From contig NZ_JAHCAQ010000004.1 of NCBI RefSeq assembly GCF_019634845.1, forward strand, positions 124,001 through 188,000: DNA of 64,000 nucleotides, read 5' to 3'. The notes beneath the pieces were generated by a model that did not search any database, was not told the origin of the DNA, and saw only the letters and a program-made list of their open reading frames with translations. Of this stretch, positions 55,235-63,325 are shown in pieces (position 1 is the stretch's first letter; every line of letters begins with the position of its first letter). The position numbers and the translations under genes were made by a program. Source of the stretch: Dokdonella sp. Its GTDB lineage: Bacteria; Pseudomonadota; Gammaproteobacteria; Xanthomonadales; Rhodanobacteraceae.

Positions 55235-56506
55235 TCAAGCCTGTTCGGGCACGCCGCTCGGCGCGGCGGCATGGATGTGGCGCGGCTGGCCCGCGGTGAC
55301 GCGCCAGGCGACGAACCAGCCGAACACGAGCAGGGCCGTGGCCAGAAGGTACGGCGCGCCGGGCAGCACGGACGGCGCGCGGGCGCCGATGAACAACGCG
55401 AACACCTGCGTGAACAAGGCGGGTCCGAAGATGCCGGCGACGCTGCTGAGGCTGCTGACGGCGCCCTGCACACGACCCTGCTCGTGCTCATCGACCCGGT
55501 GCGTGATCAGCGCCTGCGTGGCCGGTCCGGCCAGACCCCACAGCGCCAGCAGCGGGATCGCGGCGAGGAAGGTCGCGCCGTTCGGCGCCAGTCCCATCAC
55601 CGCGAAACCGCTGGCGCCGAACAGCACGCCGGCAAGCAACGTGCGGCGCTCGCCGAGCACGGGCACGAGCCGGCGCACGAGCCCGGCCTGCACGATCGCG
55701 TTGCACAGGCCGACCAGCGCGAGCGTATAACCGACCTTCTGTTCGCCCCAACCATACCGATAGTCGGCGTACAGCACGAACACGCTCTGCAACGCATAGT
55801 GGGCGAGGTTGGCCACGAACACCACGCCGGCCAGTCCCAGCACCGACTGATAGCGCTTGAGCAGCATGATCGATCCCAGCGGGTTGGCGTGCGACCAGTC
55901 GAAGCGCGCGCTGCGCCGTTCGCGCGGCAACGACTCGGGCAGGATGAACCAGCCGTAGCAGAAGTTGGTGAGCGCGAGCAGCGCCGCGGCGTAGAACGGC
56001 CAGCGCAGGTCGTGGTGGCCGAGGAAGCCGCCCAGCGCCGGGCCGATGATGAAGCCGATGCCGAAGGCCGAACCGAGCAGACCATAGCTCGCGGCGCGCT
56101 TGGCGGGTGGCGTCACGTCGGCGATGTAGGCGTTGGCCGTGGTGAAGCTGGCGGCGAACATGCCCGACACGAAGCGACCCACCAGCAGCATCGGCACACT
56201 GTTGACGAGCGCCATGAACAGGAAGTCGACGCCGATGCCGAGGTTGGACAGCAGGATCACGCTGCGCCGCCCGAAACGATCCGACAGCGCGCCCTGAATC
56301 GGTGCGCAGATGAACTGGATCGTCGCGAACAGCGTACCGAATATGCCCACCCACATCGCGGCGCGGGCAATGCCGCCGCCGCCGAGGCGTTCGATCAGAT
56401 GCGGCAGCACCGGGATGATGATGCCGAACGACAGGATGTCGATCAGCACCGTCACGAAGATGAAGATCACCGCGGCGCGGCGCGGCGTGTCAGGCGTGGT
56501 GTTCAA
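55235..56506 (-). CDS. TetA-like MFS efflux transporter
   Basis: The 423-residue protein has 12 membrane helices. It has the family signature DILSFGIIIPVLPHLIERLG at about 23, motif A GALSDRFGRRSVILLSNLG near 72, and GSAFGIGFIIGPALGGFLG (motif C region) near 145. This matches TCR/Tet proton-driven drug efflux, though the substrate is unknown. The start appears to be TTG 56506; no ATG lies before the first helix. In line with folE, 93 bases downstream of it. Confidence 0.88.
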   Translation of the reverse strand: MNTTPDTPRRAAVIFIFVTVLIDILSFGIIIPVLPHLIERLGGGGIARAAMWVGIFGTLFATIQFICAPIQGALSDRFGRRSVILLSNLGIGVDFLFMALVNSVPMLLVGRFVSGMFAASFTTANAYIADVTPPAKRAASYGLLGSAFGIGFIIGPALGGFLGHHDLRWPFYAAALLALTNFCYGWFILPESLPRERRSARFDWSHANPLGSIMLLKRYQSVLGLAGVVFVANLAHYALQSVFVLYADYRYGWGEQKVGYTLALVGLCNAIVQAGLVRRLVPVLGERRTLLAGVLFGASGFAVMGLAPNGATFLAAIPLLALWGLAGPATQALITHRVDEHEQGRVQGAVSSLSSVAGIFGPALFTQVFALFIGARAPSVLPGAPYLLATALLVFGWFVAWRVTAGQPRHIHAAAPSGVPEQA

Positions 56507-56599
56507 ACGGATGTCCGGCTTGCGGTTGGCCCGGGTGACGATGGCGACGAGCAGCCCGGGCAGGTGGATGTGCGGCGGCGCGCGGCGCCGCCGCGTGCG

Positions 56600-57202
56600 T
56601 CATTGGTGGGCGTGACTGTCGATGTCGATGAAGCGCAGGAACTCGGCGCGCGTGCGCGCGTCGTCGCGGAATGCGCCGAGCATCTGGCTGGTCACCATCG
56701 ACACCCCGCGCTTGTGCACCCCGCGCGTGGTCATGCACTGGTGCGAGGCATCGATCACCACGCCGACGCCACGTGGCTTGAGCACGCGGTCGATGCAGTG
56801 GGCAATCTGCGCCGTGAGCTTTTCCTGCACCTGGAAGCGCCGCGCGTACGCGTCGACCACGCGGGCGAGCTTGGAGATGCCCACCACCTTGTCGGCGGGC
56901 AGGTAGCCCACATGGGCGCGACCGATGATCGGCGCCATGTGATGCTCGCAGAACGATTCGAAACGGATGTCGCGCAGCACCACCAGCTCGTCGTAGCCAT
57001 CGACCTCTTCGAACGTGCGTTCGAGGTACTCCGCCGGATCGACCGCGTAGCCCGAAAACCAGTCGCGGTAGGCGTCGACCACGCGGCGCGGCGTGTCGAG
57101 CAGGCCCTCGCGGGAAGGATCGTCGCCGGCCCAGCGCAGCAGGGTGCGCACGGCCGCCTCGGCCTGCTCGCGGCTGATGTTCGTCTCGGGTCCGTCGTTC
57201 AT
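56600..57202 (-). CDS. folE: GTP cyclohydrolase I
   Basis: The 200-residue enzyme makes dihydroneopterin triphosphate, the first step of folate or tetrahydrobiopterin synthesis. Signatures are [20 protein letters not shown], zinc-site [22 protein letters not shown] near 88, and [20 protein letters not shown] near 155 with the second zinc Cys. A pterin product would also serve the phenylalanine hydroxylase at the right end of the window, but a link is inference. Confidence 0.95.
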   Translation of the reverse strand: MNDGPETNISREQAEAAVRTLLRWAGDDPSREGLLDTPRRVVDAYRDWFSGYAVDPAEYLERTFEEVDGYDELVVLRDIRFESFCEHHMAPIIGRAHVGYLPADKVVGISKLARVVDAYARRFQVQEKLTAQIAHCIDRVLKPRGVGVVIDASHQCMTTRGVHKRGVSMVTSQMLGAFRDDARTRAEFLRFIDIDSHAHQ

Positions 57203-57276
57203 CGCATGCTCCGGCCTGCACAAGCCGACAGTTTAGCCCGCGTTGGCCGGCATCGGCGCGTCGCGGTCGATGGCGT

Positions 57277-57885
57277 TCAGCGCGGCGTGCGGCGCGCGCG
57301 ACGCGGCTTGGCGGCCGTTTCGGGCGCCAGCTGCAATGGTGCCAGCACCCACGACAAGGCCACCAGGCGCCCGCTGCGCTTGCCCTGCGAGCGATGCAAC
57401 AGCGCACCCAGTCGCGCCAGCAGCGCGTTGATCTCGGCCAGTTCCGCGCGGTTGACCCAGCCGGTGACGCGGCCGGCCCACAGCTCGCGCCGGGGCCCCT
57501 CGACCACACAGTCCGGATCGGCGAGGGCGGCGCTGAAGTCGCGTTGCGCGACCCGCAACAGGCTCGCCACCGCGCGCGCCACGGCGTCGGCGTTGGCCGT
57601 CGCGCCCGGTTGGTAGCCGATGCGCAGGCGCTTGCCGCGCGGCGTGGCGGCGCGATAGCTGCGCCCGGCCGCAGCGCGCTGTTCCACCACCAGCCCGGCC
57701 GCCACGAGCTGGCGCAGGTGGTAATACAGACCGTCGGCCGGCCGGCCGAGCTGGGTGGCCAGCGCGGCGACGCTCATCGCGGCGCGGGCTGCCTCCAGCG
57801 CATCGATGATCTCCATCCGCGCCGGCGATGCCAGCAGGTCGATCCGTGCCACGTCGGCGACGACGTGGCCATTGCACCGTGCCAT
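57277..57885 (-). CDS. ArsR-like winged-helix regulator
   Basis: The 202-residue protein has an N-terminal HTH (about 10-75): DLLASPARMEIIDALEAARAAMSVAALATQLGRPADGLYYHLRQLVAAGLV, typical of ArsR/HTH_20. A C-terminal ligand or dimer domain (about 95-190) of unknown type follows. An in-frame ATG at 57915 lies inside the palindrome, so ATG 57885 is preferred. It is divergent from the aspartyl protease gene and likely controls it through the shared operator. Confidence 0.8.
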   Translation of the reverse strand: MARCNGHVVADVARIDLLASPARMEIIDALEAARAAMSVAALATQLGRPADGLYYHLRQLVAAGLVVEQRAAAGRSYRAATPRGKRLRIGYQPGATANADAVARAVASLLRVAQRDFSAALADPDCVVEGPRRELWAGRVTGWVNRAELAEINALLARLGALLHRSQGKRSGRLVALSWVLAPLQLAPETAAKPRRARRTPR

Positions 57886-57900
57886 TGGTTGGCTTGTTTG

Positions 57901-57928
57901 GTTTGAAATTATCATCAATTATTCAAAC
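57901..57928. promoter_or_regulatory. Palindromic operator between regulator and protease gene
   Basis: Perfect 7-bp arms GTTTGAA (57901-57907) and TTCAAAC (57922-57928) flank a 14-base AT-rich centre with further partial symmetry (AATTATCATCAATT). AT-rich sequence is rare in this window. It lies 46 bases before the protease ATG and 16 bases before the regulator ATG, so one site could control both genes. Confidence 0.72.
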
Positions 57929-57973
57929 AACGGCCGCCCATCGCAAGCGCCGCCTGCAACGAGGAGAACCGCC

Positions 57974-59872
57974 ATGTGCCGCCATCTGCTGCTCGCGCTG
58001 CTGGGTCTGTTGGCGTGGTCGCCCGCACCCGCCCATGCGATCGATGTCGACGCCGTGCTGCAGGCCGACAAGGATGCCAGCGGCGGCGCGCGCTGGGACG
58101 CGGTGCGAAGTCTCGCGCTCGAAGGCGAACTCCACGCCGGTGGCCTGCACGGCAGCTTCCGCACGCTGCTGGATCTGTCCGCCGCACGCAGCGTGACCCA
58201 CTATCGGCTGGGGCCGATCGAGGGGGCCGATGGCTACGATGGCGAGCATGGCTGGTCGCGTGATCCAGGCGGCGAAGTGGCCAGGCTCGATGCGTCCGCG
58301 GCCAGGCGTCGCGCGCGCAGCCAGGCCTGGGTCGACGCCCATGGCTACTGGTATCGGCAACGCATGCCGGCGAGCTTTGGCGCGCTGCGCACGCAGACCC
58401 TCGATGGCCATGCCTACGCCGTGGTCGAAGCCACGCCTGCCGCTGGCGAGCCGGTCACGCTGTACTTCGATATGGCCAGCCATCGCCTGACCCGCATCGT
58501 GCAGGCACAGGGGCAGGACATCGCCACCACGCTGCTGGCGGACTGGCGCGAGCAGGATGGCCTGGAACTGCCGCGCCACAGCGTGACCGAGCTCACCGAC
58601 GCTGCCGGACGCACCGACCCGCGGCGCCGCACCGAGCTGCGCATCGAGCGCGTGGCCGTCAACGTGGCGGTCACCGATGCCGACTTCGCGGTGCCGGAGA
58701 TGACCGCCACGGCGCGCATCGACAACGCCGCGGGCGTCACCCGCATCCCGTTCGAGCTCGTCAACAACCACATCTACGTCGATGGCGCGATCGACGGCAA
58801 GCCGGCCCGCTTCCTCGTCGATACCGGTGGCGTGAATCTGCTGACGCCCGCCGCGGCGCGCAAGTTCGGCCTGTCGGCACAGGGCAAGCTCGCCGCGCGC
58901 GGCGTGGGCGAGCAGGAGGTTGATCTCAGCCTCGCCCATGCGCGGCAGGTGCGCGTGGGCGAGGCGGTGCTGGAGCAGCCCGTGTTCTACGTCGTCGATC
59001 TGGGCGACCTCGATGCGGTCGAGGGCGTGGTGGCCGATGGCCTGGTCGGGTACGAGATGTTTCGCCGCTTCGGCGTGACGATCGACTATGCGGGCGGCGT
59101 ACTGAGCCTGGCCGCGCCGGAACGGTTCGTGCCACCGGCCGGCGCCCATCGGCTCGCCTTCGAACAGGGCGAACGCATGCCGATCGTGAGCGGCATGCTC
59201 GACGGGCTGCCGATCCGCGCCAGCATCGACACCGGCTCGCGAGCATCGCTGACCCTGCATTCGCCGTTCGTGCGCGAGCATGGCCTCGTGGCGAAATACC
59301 ACGCCGATACCGAAGCCGTGGTCGGCTGGGGTGTCGGTGGCCCCAATCGCGGCCGCCCCGCGCGACTGGGTCGCCTGCAGTTGGCCGGTCTCGACATCGA
59401 CGGCATCGCCGGTGACCTCTACACCGGTGACAAGGGTTCGTTCGCCAGTCCCGACGTCGCGGCCAACCTCGGCGGCGGCGTGTTCAAGCGCTTCACGCTT
59501 GCGATCGACTACGCCACGCGCGCGCTGTACCTGGCGCCCAATGCCGCGTTCGAGCAAGCCGATCCATTCGATCGCAGTGGCCTGTGGCTGCTCGGTGAAG
59601 GCGCCAGCTTGCGCGTGGCCGATGTCGCGTCCGGCAGCGCCGCCGCCCGCGCCGGGTTCAAGCCCGGCGATCGGATCCGGGCCATCGGCGGCGAGGCGGT
59701 CACCACGCGCTCACTGGGCGACTGGCGCCGGCGCCTGCGCGAGCTGCCGGTCGGCACGCGGCTGGCAATCGCCTATGAGCGGGCCGGGCAGGCCGCCACC
59801 GCGCGGCTCGTGCTGGCCGACCGCATCGCCGCGCGCTGGCTGCCGTCGCGTTCCGCGCCCGCGGCGCGCTGA
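57974..59872 (+). CDS. Exported retropepsin-like aspartyl protease with two DTG sites and PDZ
   Basis: The 632-residue protein has a signal peptide (about 1-22, ending PAHA) and an N-terminal region of outer-membrane lipoprotein type (about 30-230). Two aspartyl-protease-like modules follow: FLVDTGGVNLLTP near 280 and ASIDTGSRASLTLHS near 417. A C-terminal PDZ domain (about 540-615) has SAAARAGFKPGDRIRAIGGE. Bacterial retropepsins usually dimerise one DTG module; here both are in one chain, as in pepsins. GAGGAG precedes the ATG. Probably periplasmic, under the adjacent palindrome. Confidence 0.85.
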   Translation: MCRHLLLALLGLLAWSPAPAHAIDVDAVLQADKDASGGARWDAVRSLALEGELHAGGLHGSFRTLLDLSAARSVTHYRLGPIEGADGYDGEHGWSRDPGGEVARLDASAARRRARSQAWVDAHGYWYRQRMPASFGALRTQTLDGHAYAVVEATPAAGEPVTLYFDMASHRLTRIVQAQGQDIATTLLADWREQDGLELPRHSVTELTDAAGRTDPRRRTELRIERVAVNVAVTDADFAVPEMTATARIDNAAGVTRIPFELVNNHIYVDGAIDGKPARFLVDTGGVNLLTPAAARKFGLSAQGKLAARGVGEQEVDLSLAHARQVRVGEAVLEQPVFYVVDLGDLDAVEGVVADGLVGYEMFRRFGVTIDYAGGVLSLAAPERFVPPAGAHRLAFEQGERMPIVSGMLDGLPIRASIDTGSRASLTLHSPFVREHGLVAKYHADTEAVVGWGVGGPNRGRPARLGRLQLAGLDIDGIAGDLYTGDKGSFASPDVAANLGGGVFKRFTLAIDYATRALYLAPNAAFEQADPFDRSGLWLLGEGASLRVADVASGSAAARAGFKPGDRIRAIGGEAVTTRSLGDWRRRLRELPVGTRLAIAYERAGQAATARLVLADRIAARWLPSRSAPAAR

Positions 59873-59879
59873 GCCGGGC

Positions 59880-61055
59880 CTAGTCGACGCGGCAGAATGC
59901 GGCCTTGAGATAGCGCGACTCGGGCACGTGGGCGAGCCAGGGATGGTCCGCCCCGGCGCCGCTGACCTTGAGCACCTGCACGCTGCGGCCGGCATAGAAC
60001 GCCGCGCGGCGCAGCATGTCGAGGAACTGTTCCTCGCTGACGAGGCCGGTGCACGAGCAGCTCAGCAACAGTCCGCCCGGCTTGACCGCGCCGAGCGCGA
60101 GCTTGTTCATGTCGAGGTATTTCTTCAGCGCTGGGATGACCTGTTCGCGGTCGCGCGTCATCTTGGCCGGGTCGAGGATCACGACGTCGTAGGCGTCCTG
60201 CTGGCGATCGCGCAGCCAGTGGAAGATGTCGGCCTGCACGAAACGCACGCGCACCTTGTTGAGGCGCGCATTGCGCTCGGCGACGGCGAGGATGTCTTCG
60301 TCCAGGTCGACGCCGGTGACTTCGGTCGCGCCGCCGATCGTGCTGGCGTAGATGCCGAAACCACCTGAATTGCAGCACAGATCGAGCACGCGCTTGCCTG
60401 CGCACAGGCTCGCCAGGAACTGGCGATTGTCGCGCTGGTCGGCGAAGAAGCCGGTCTTGTGCTTGCTGCCGGGCGCAGCGTGGAACTGCACCCCGTGCTC
60501 GTGGATCACTTCCGGTTCGGGTGCCGGTGGCGTCGCGCAGTCGAAGCTCTCCTGCTTCTGCACGTGCTCCTCGGCGAAGCGGTACAGCCTGGCGCCCGGA
60601 AAATGCTCGAGCAGGCAGTGCTGGATCAGTTCGCGCTGGCGGAACATGCCGGCCGAGAAGTACTCGACGACGAGCAGGTCGGCGAAGCGATCGACCACGA
60701 GTCCCGACAGCCCGTCGCCTTCGGAATGGATCACGCGGTAGGCGTTGGTGACGGCATCGAGCTTGAGCACATCGCGGCGCAAGGCCACGGCCGCGGCAAT
60801 GCGGCGCGCGAAGAAGGCTTCGTCGATCGCCTCGGCGGGGTCGGTGCTGAGCACGCGCAACGAGATGCGCGAGTGACCGTTGTAGAAGCCGCGCCCGGCG
60901 AACTGACCCTCGCGGTCGACGATTTCGACGATGCTGCCGGGCTTGGGCTTGACCGCCGGTTTCTCCACCATCTTCTGGAAGATCCACGGATGGTTGGAGC
61001 GGCGTTCGGTCTTGAGCTGGATGACGGGCAGGCCGTCGCTGGCTGGGGCATTCAT
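59880..61055 (-). CDS. RlmI-like class I rRNA methyltransferase
   Basis: The 391-residue protein has a PUA-type domain (about 8-75: RRSNHPWIFQKMVEKPAVKPKPGSIVEIVDREG), then a middle domain. The methyltransferase domain has SAM-binding VLDLCCNSGGFGIYAS near 222, VDLDEDILAVAERN, and the catalytic block VVILDPAKMTR near 290, with CSCTG near 335. The family methylates C5 of a 23S rRNA cytosine. The usual PPxF is replaced by DPAKM. ATG 61055 is favoured by homology. Confidence 0.85.
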   Translation of the reverse strand: MNAPASDGLPVIQLKTERRSNHPWIFQKMVEKPAVKPKPGSIVEIVDREGQFAGRGFYNGHSRISLRVLSTDPAEAIDEAFFARRIAAAVALRRDVLKLDAVTNAYRVIHSEGDGLSGLVVDRFADLLVVEYFSAGMFRQRELIQHCLLEHFPGARLYRFAEEHVQKQESFDCATPPAPEPEVIHEHGVQFHAAPGSKHKTGFFADQRDNRQFLASLCAGKRVLDLCCNSGGFGIYASTIGGATEVTGVDLDEDILAVAERNARLNKVRVRFVQADIFHWLRDRQQDAYDVVILDPAKMTRDREQVIPALKKYLDMNKLALGAVKPGGLLLSCSCTGLVSEEQFLDMLRRAAFYAGRSVQVLKVSGAGADHPWLAHVPESRYLKAAFCRVD

Positions 61056-61169
61056 CGGCCGATTATAGATGGCCGCCGGCGACGGTCCGTCGCGGCCGCG
61101 ACCGAGACGAAATGTCACGCCGCTTGCCCTTGCGCGCCCGCGCGAGCCACGCTAGGGTAGCCGCCAGCA

Positions 61170-61290
61170 GAAGGGGAGTAGCTCTCCCGTCGCCCTGATC
61201 GTCAGCACGAACCGCAAGGTTCCGGTCGGGCGGGCGGCAACCGGTCCGGTTGCCGCGAGCGAGACCTTCGCCGTCGACGGCGAAGGTGTG
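61170..61290 (+). promoter_or_regulatory. yybP-ykoY manganese riboswitch before terC
   Basis: AAGGGGAGTAGC (61171-61182) followed by CTCTCCC and, about 75 bases on, GCGAGACCTTCGCC (61257-61270) are the two conserved strings of the yybP-ykoY aptamer, which binds Mn2+ and commonly precedes TerC-family genes. From 61264 a 24-bp perfect palindrome extends the second string and may be the switching stem. The terC ATG is 60 bases further on. Confidence 0.85.
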
Positions 61291-61350
61291 TCCGCAACAA
61301 GCGCATCCCACGCGATCGACCCGTGAAGTCCCGCTTTCGCGAGGTTGTGC

Positions 61351-62304
61351 ATGCATACGATGGGTACACCGGGTCTGTGGATCGCTTTCATCGCGATCGT
61401 CTGCGTGGCGCTGGTCGTTGATTTCTGGGTGCTGGGTCGGCATGGGGCGCATCGCGTGTCGCTGCGCGAAGCGGCGTGGTGGAGCCTGGCCTGGATCGCG
61501 CTGGCGTTGGCCTTCAATGCGGCACTGTGGTGGTGGACCGACGGCCATGGCGGCCGCGCCGCCGCCAACGAGGTCGGTCTCGAGTTCCTTACCGGCTACC
61601 TGCTCGAAAAGGCCTTGTCGGTCGACAACATCTTCGTGTTCCTGCTCGTGCTCAACACGTTCGCGGTGCCTGCCGAGCTGCGCCAGCGCGCGCTCATGCT
61701 CGGCGTGCTCGGCGCGATCGCGCTGCGCGCGCTGATGATCCTGGTCGGTGCGGCGCTGATCGCGCGCTTCCACTGGATCCTGTACCTGTTCGGCGTGTTC
61801 CTCGTGGTGACCGGCGCCAAGATGCTGCTGACGCCGCCCAGCGAACCCGATCTGGACCACAACCCGGTGCTGCGCTGGATGCGTGGTCATCTGCGCATCA
61901 CGCGCGGCTTCCACGGCCAGCAACTGCGCGTGGTCGAGGATGGCCGCACGGCGTTCACGCCGCTGTTCCTCGTGCTCGTGCTGCTGGCCGTGGTCGACGT
62001 GGTGTTCGCGGTGGATTCCATTCCGGCCATCTTTGCGGTGACGCTCGATCCGTTCGTGGTGCTGACCTCGAACGTGTTCGCGGTACTGGGTTTGCGCGCG
62101 CTGTTCTTCCTGCTCGCGGGCATGGCCGATCGATTCCATCTGCTCGGCTATGGCCTGGCGGCCGTTCTCGTGTTCATCGGCGCCAAGATGCTGGTCGCGC
62201 CCTGGTACAAGATGCCGATCGGCCTGGCGCTGGGCGTGGTCGCCGCGCTCATCGTCGCATCGATGCTCGCCAGTCTCGTCGTGGCGCCGCGGCGCAGCGG
62301 CTGA
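61351..62304 (+). CDS. TerC-family membrane protein (Alx/MeeF-like)
   Basis: The 317-residue protein has about nine helices and acidic membrane motifs LVVDFWVLGR (near 25), GYLLEKALSVDNIFVFLLV (near 85) and LLAVVDVVFAVDSIPAIFAVT (near 215), the TerC hallmarks. The family exports Mn2+, including metal delivery to secreted enzymes. GAGG precedes ATG 61351. An upstream manganese riboswitch points the same way. Confidence 0.93.
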   Translation: MHTMGTPGLWIAFIAIVCVALVVDFWVLGRHGAHRVSLREAAWWSLAWIALALAFNAALWWWTDGHGGRAAANEVGLEFLTGYLLEKALSVDNIFVFLLVLNTFAVPAELRQRALMLGVLGAIALRALMILVGAALIARFHWILYLFGVFLVVTGAKMLLTPPSEPDLDHNPVLRWMRGHLRITRGFHGQQLRVVEDGRTAFTPLFLVLVLLAVVDVVFAVDSIPAIFAVTLDPFVVLTSNVFAVLGLRALFFLLAGMADRFHLLGYGLAAVLVFIGAKMLVAPWYKMPIGLALGVVAALIVASMLASLVVAPRRSG

Positions 62305-62383
62305 GGCGGTCGGCGGCGTGGTGGCGTGGCATCGGGCGCGGCGCGCGCCTTGACGCCGCCGCGCGCGCCCCCATCCTTGGCCC

Positions 62384-63163
62384 ATGGACATCCGCCCACT
62401 GCCCGATCCGACCGCGCTCAGCGTCGTGCGCGATCGCCAGCGCATTCGCTACGCGGCGCTCGGCGCGCTGGCGCTGACGTCGGGCCTGTGGCTGCTGTGG
62501 TTGGCCACCTGGCTGCTCGGTTGGCCGCTCGACGACCTCGGCATCCGGCCGCGCCAGCTCGGCGGCCTCAGCGGCATCCTCACCGCGCCGCTCGCACATG
62601 CCTCGTTCGCGCACCTGATGTCCAACACGCTGCCGATCACGCTGTTGACGACGCTGACCCTGTATTCCTATCCGCGCGCCACGCGGCTGGCCCTGCCGAT
62701 GATCTGGCTGCTGTCGGGTTTGGGCGTGTGGCTGTTCGCGCGCGATTCGGTGCACGTGGGCGCCAGTGGCGTCGCCAACGGCCTGATGATGTTCCTGTTC
62801 CTTGCCGGGCTGCTGCGCCGCGATCGGCTTGCGGTGGTGATCTCGCTGGTGGTGTTCTTCATGTACGGAAGCATGCTCGCGTCGGTGATGCCGACCGAGC
62901 AGCACGTCAGTTTCGAGTATCACCTGGCGGGTGCGATTGCCGGGTCGCTGGCGGCCGTACTGTTCTTCCGCCGTGATCCACTGCCTCCGCGCAAGCACTA
63001 CAGCTGGGAAGACGAGGTGGAAGAACCGGCGCCCGATGCGGAACTGGAGTTGCCGCGTGCGCAGCAGGTACCGGTGTTGTGGCAGCGCCAGGCGCCGCCG
63101 CAGGGGGCGCAGATCATCGTGTTCCGGCAGCGCCCGCCGGCGCCACCGCAACAACCCTCCTGA
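62384..63163 (+). CDS. Rhomboid-family intramembrane serine protease
   Basis: The 259-residue protein has about six helices. It has AHASFAHLMSNTLPI (helix 2 HxxxN) near 72, the nucleophile in VHVGASGVANGLMMF near 125 and the catalytic His in VSFEYHLAGAIAGSLAA near 178. Both catalytic residues are present. A charged, Pro-rich cytosolic tail (about 200-259) follows. Substrates unknown. Confidence 0.9.
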   Translation: MDIRPLPDPTALSVVRDRQRIRYAALGALALTSGLWLLWLATWLLGWPLDDLGIRPRQLGGLSGILTAPLAHASFAHLMSNTLPITLLTTLTLYSYPRATRLALPMIWLLSGLGVWLFARDSVHVGASGVANGLMMFLFLAGLLRRDRLAVVISLVVFFMYGSMLASVMPTEQHVSFEYHLAGAIAGSLAAVLFFRRDPLPPRKHYSWEDEVEEPAPDAELELPRAQQVPVLWQRQAPPQGAQIIVFRQRPPAPPQQPS

Positions 63164-63325
63164 GCGGTTGCGGCCGGGCCGATCGGCGCCAGTCGTCTCG
63201 CCGCGCCGTGGTCGGCGATCGGCACCGCGCCGACCGCGCGCCGCATCGGTTCGGAACGCAGCGCCGCATGCAGCCGTGCAGCGCAGGCGCTAAAGTGGCG
63301 GTCTCGCTTCCCCAAGGGCAGTGCC

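Noticed and set aside
57277..57885. The ArsR-like protein as the SAH-responsive regulator SahR
   Set aside because: Its own palindrome (GTTTGAA/TTCAAAC) differs from the metF/ahcY/metK motif and it lies beside a protease gene.
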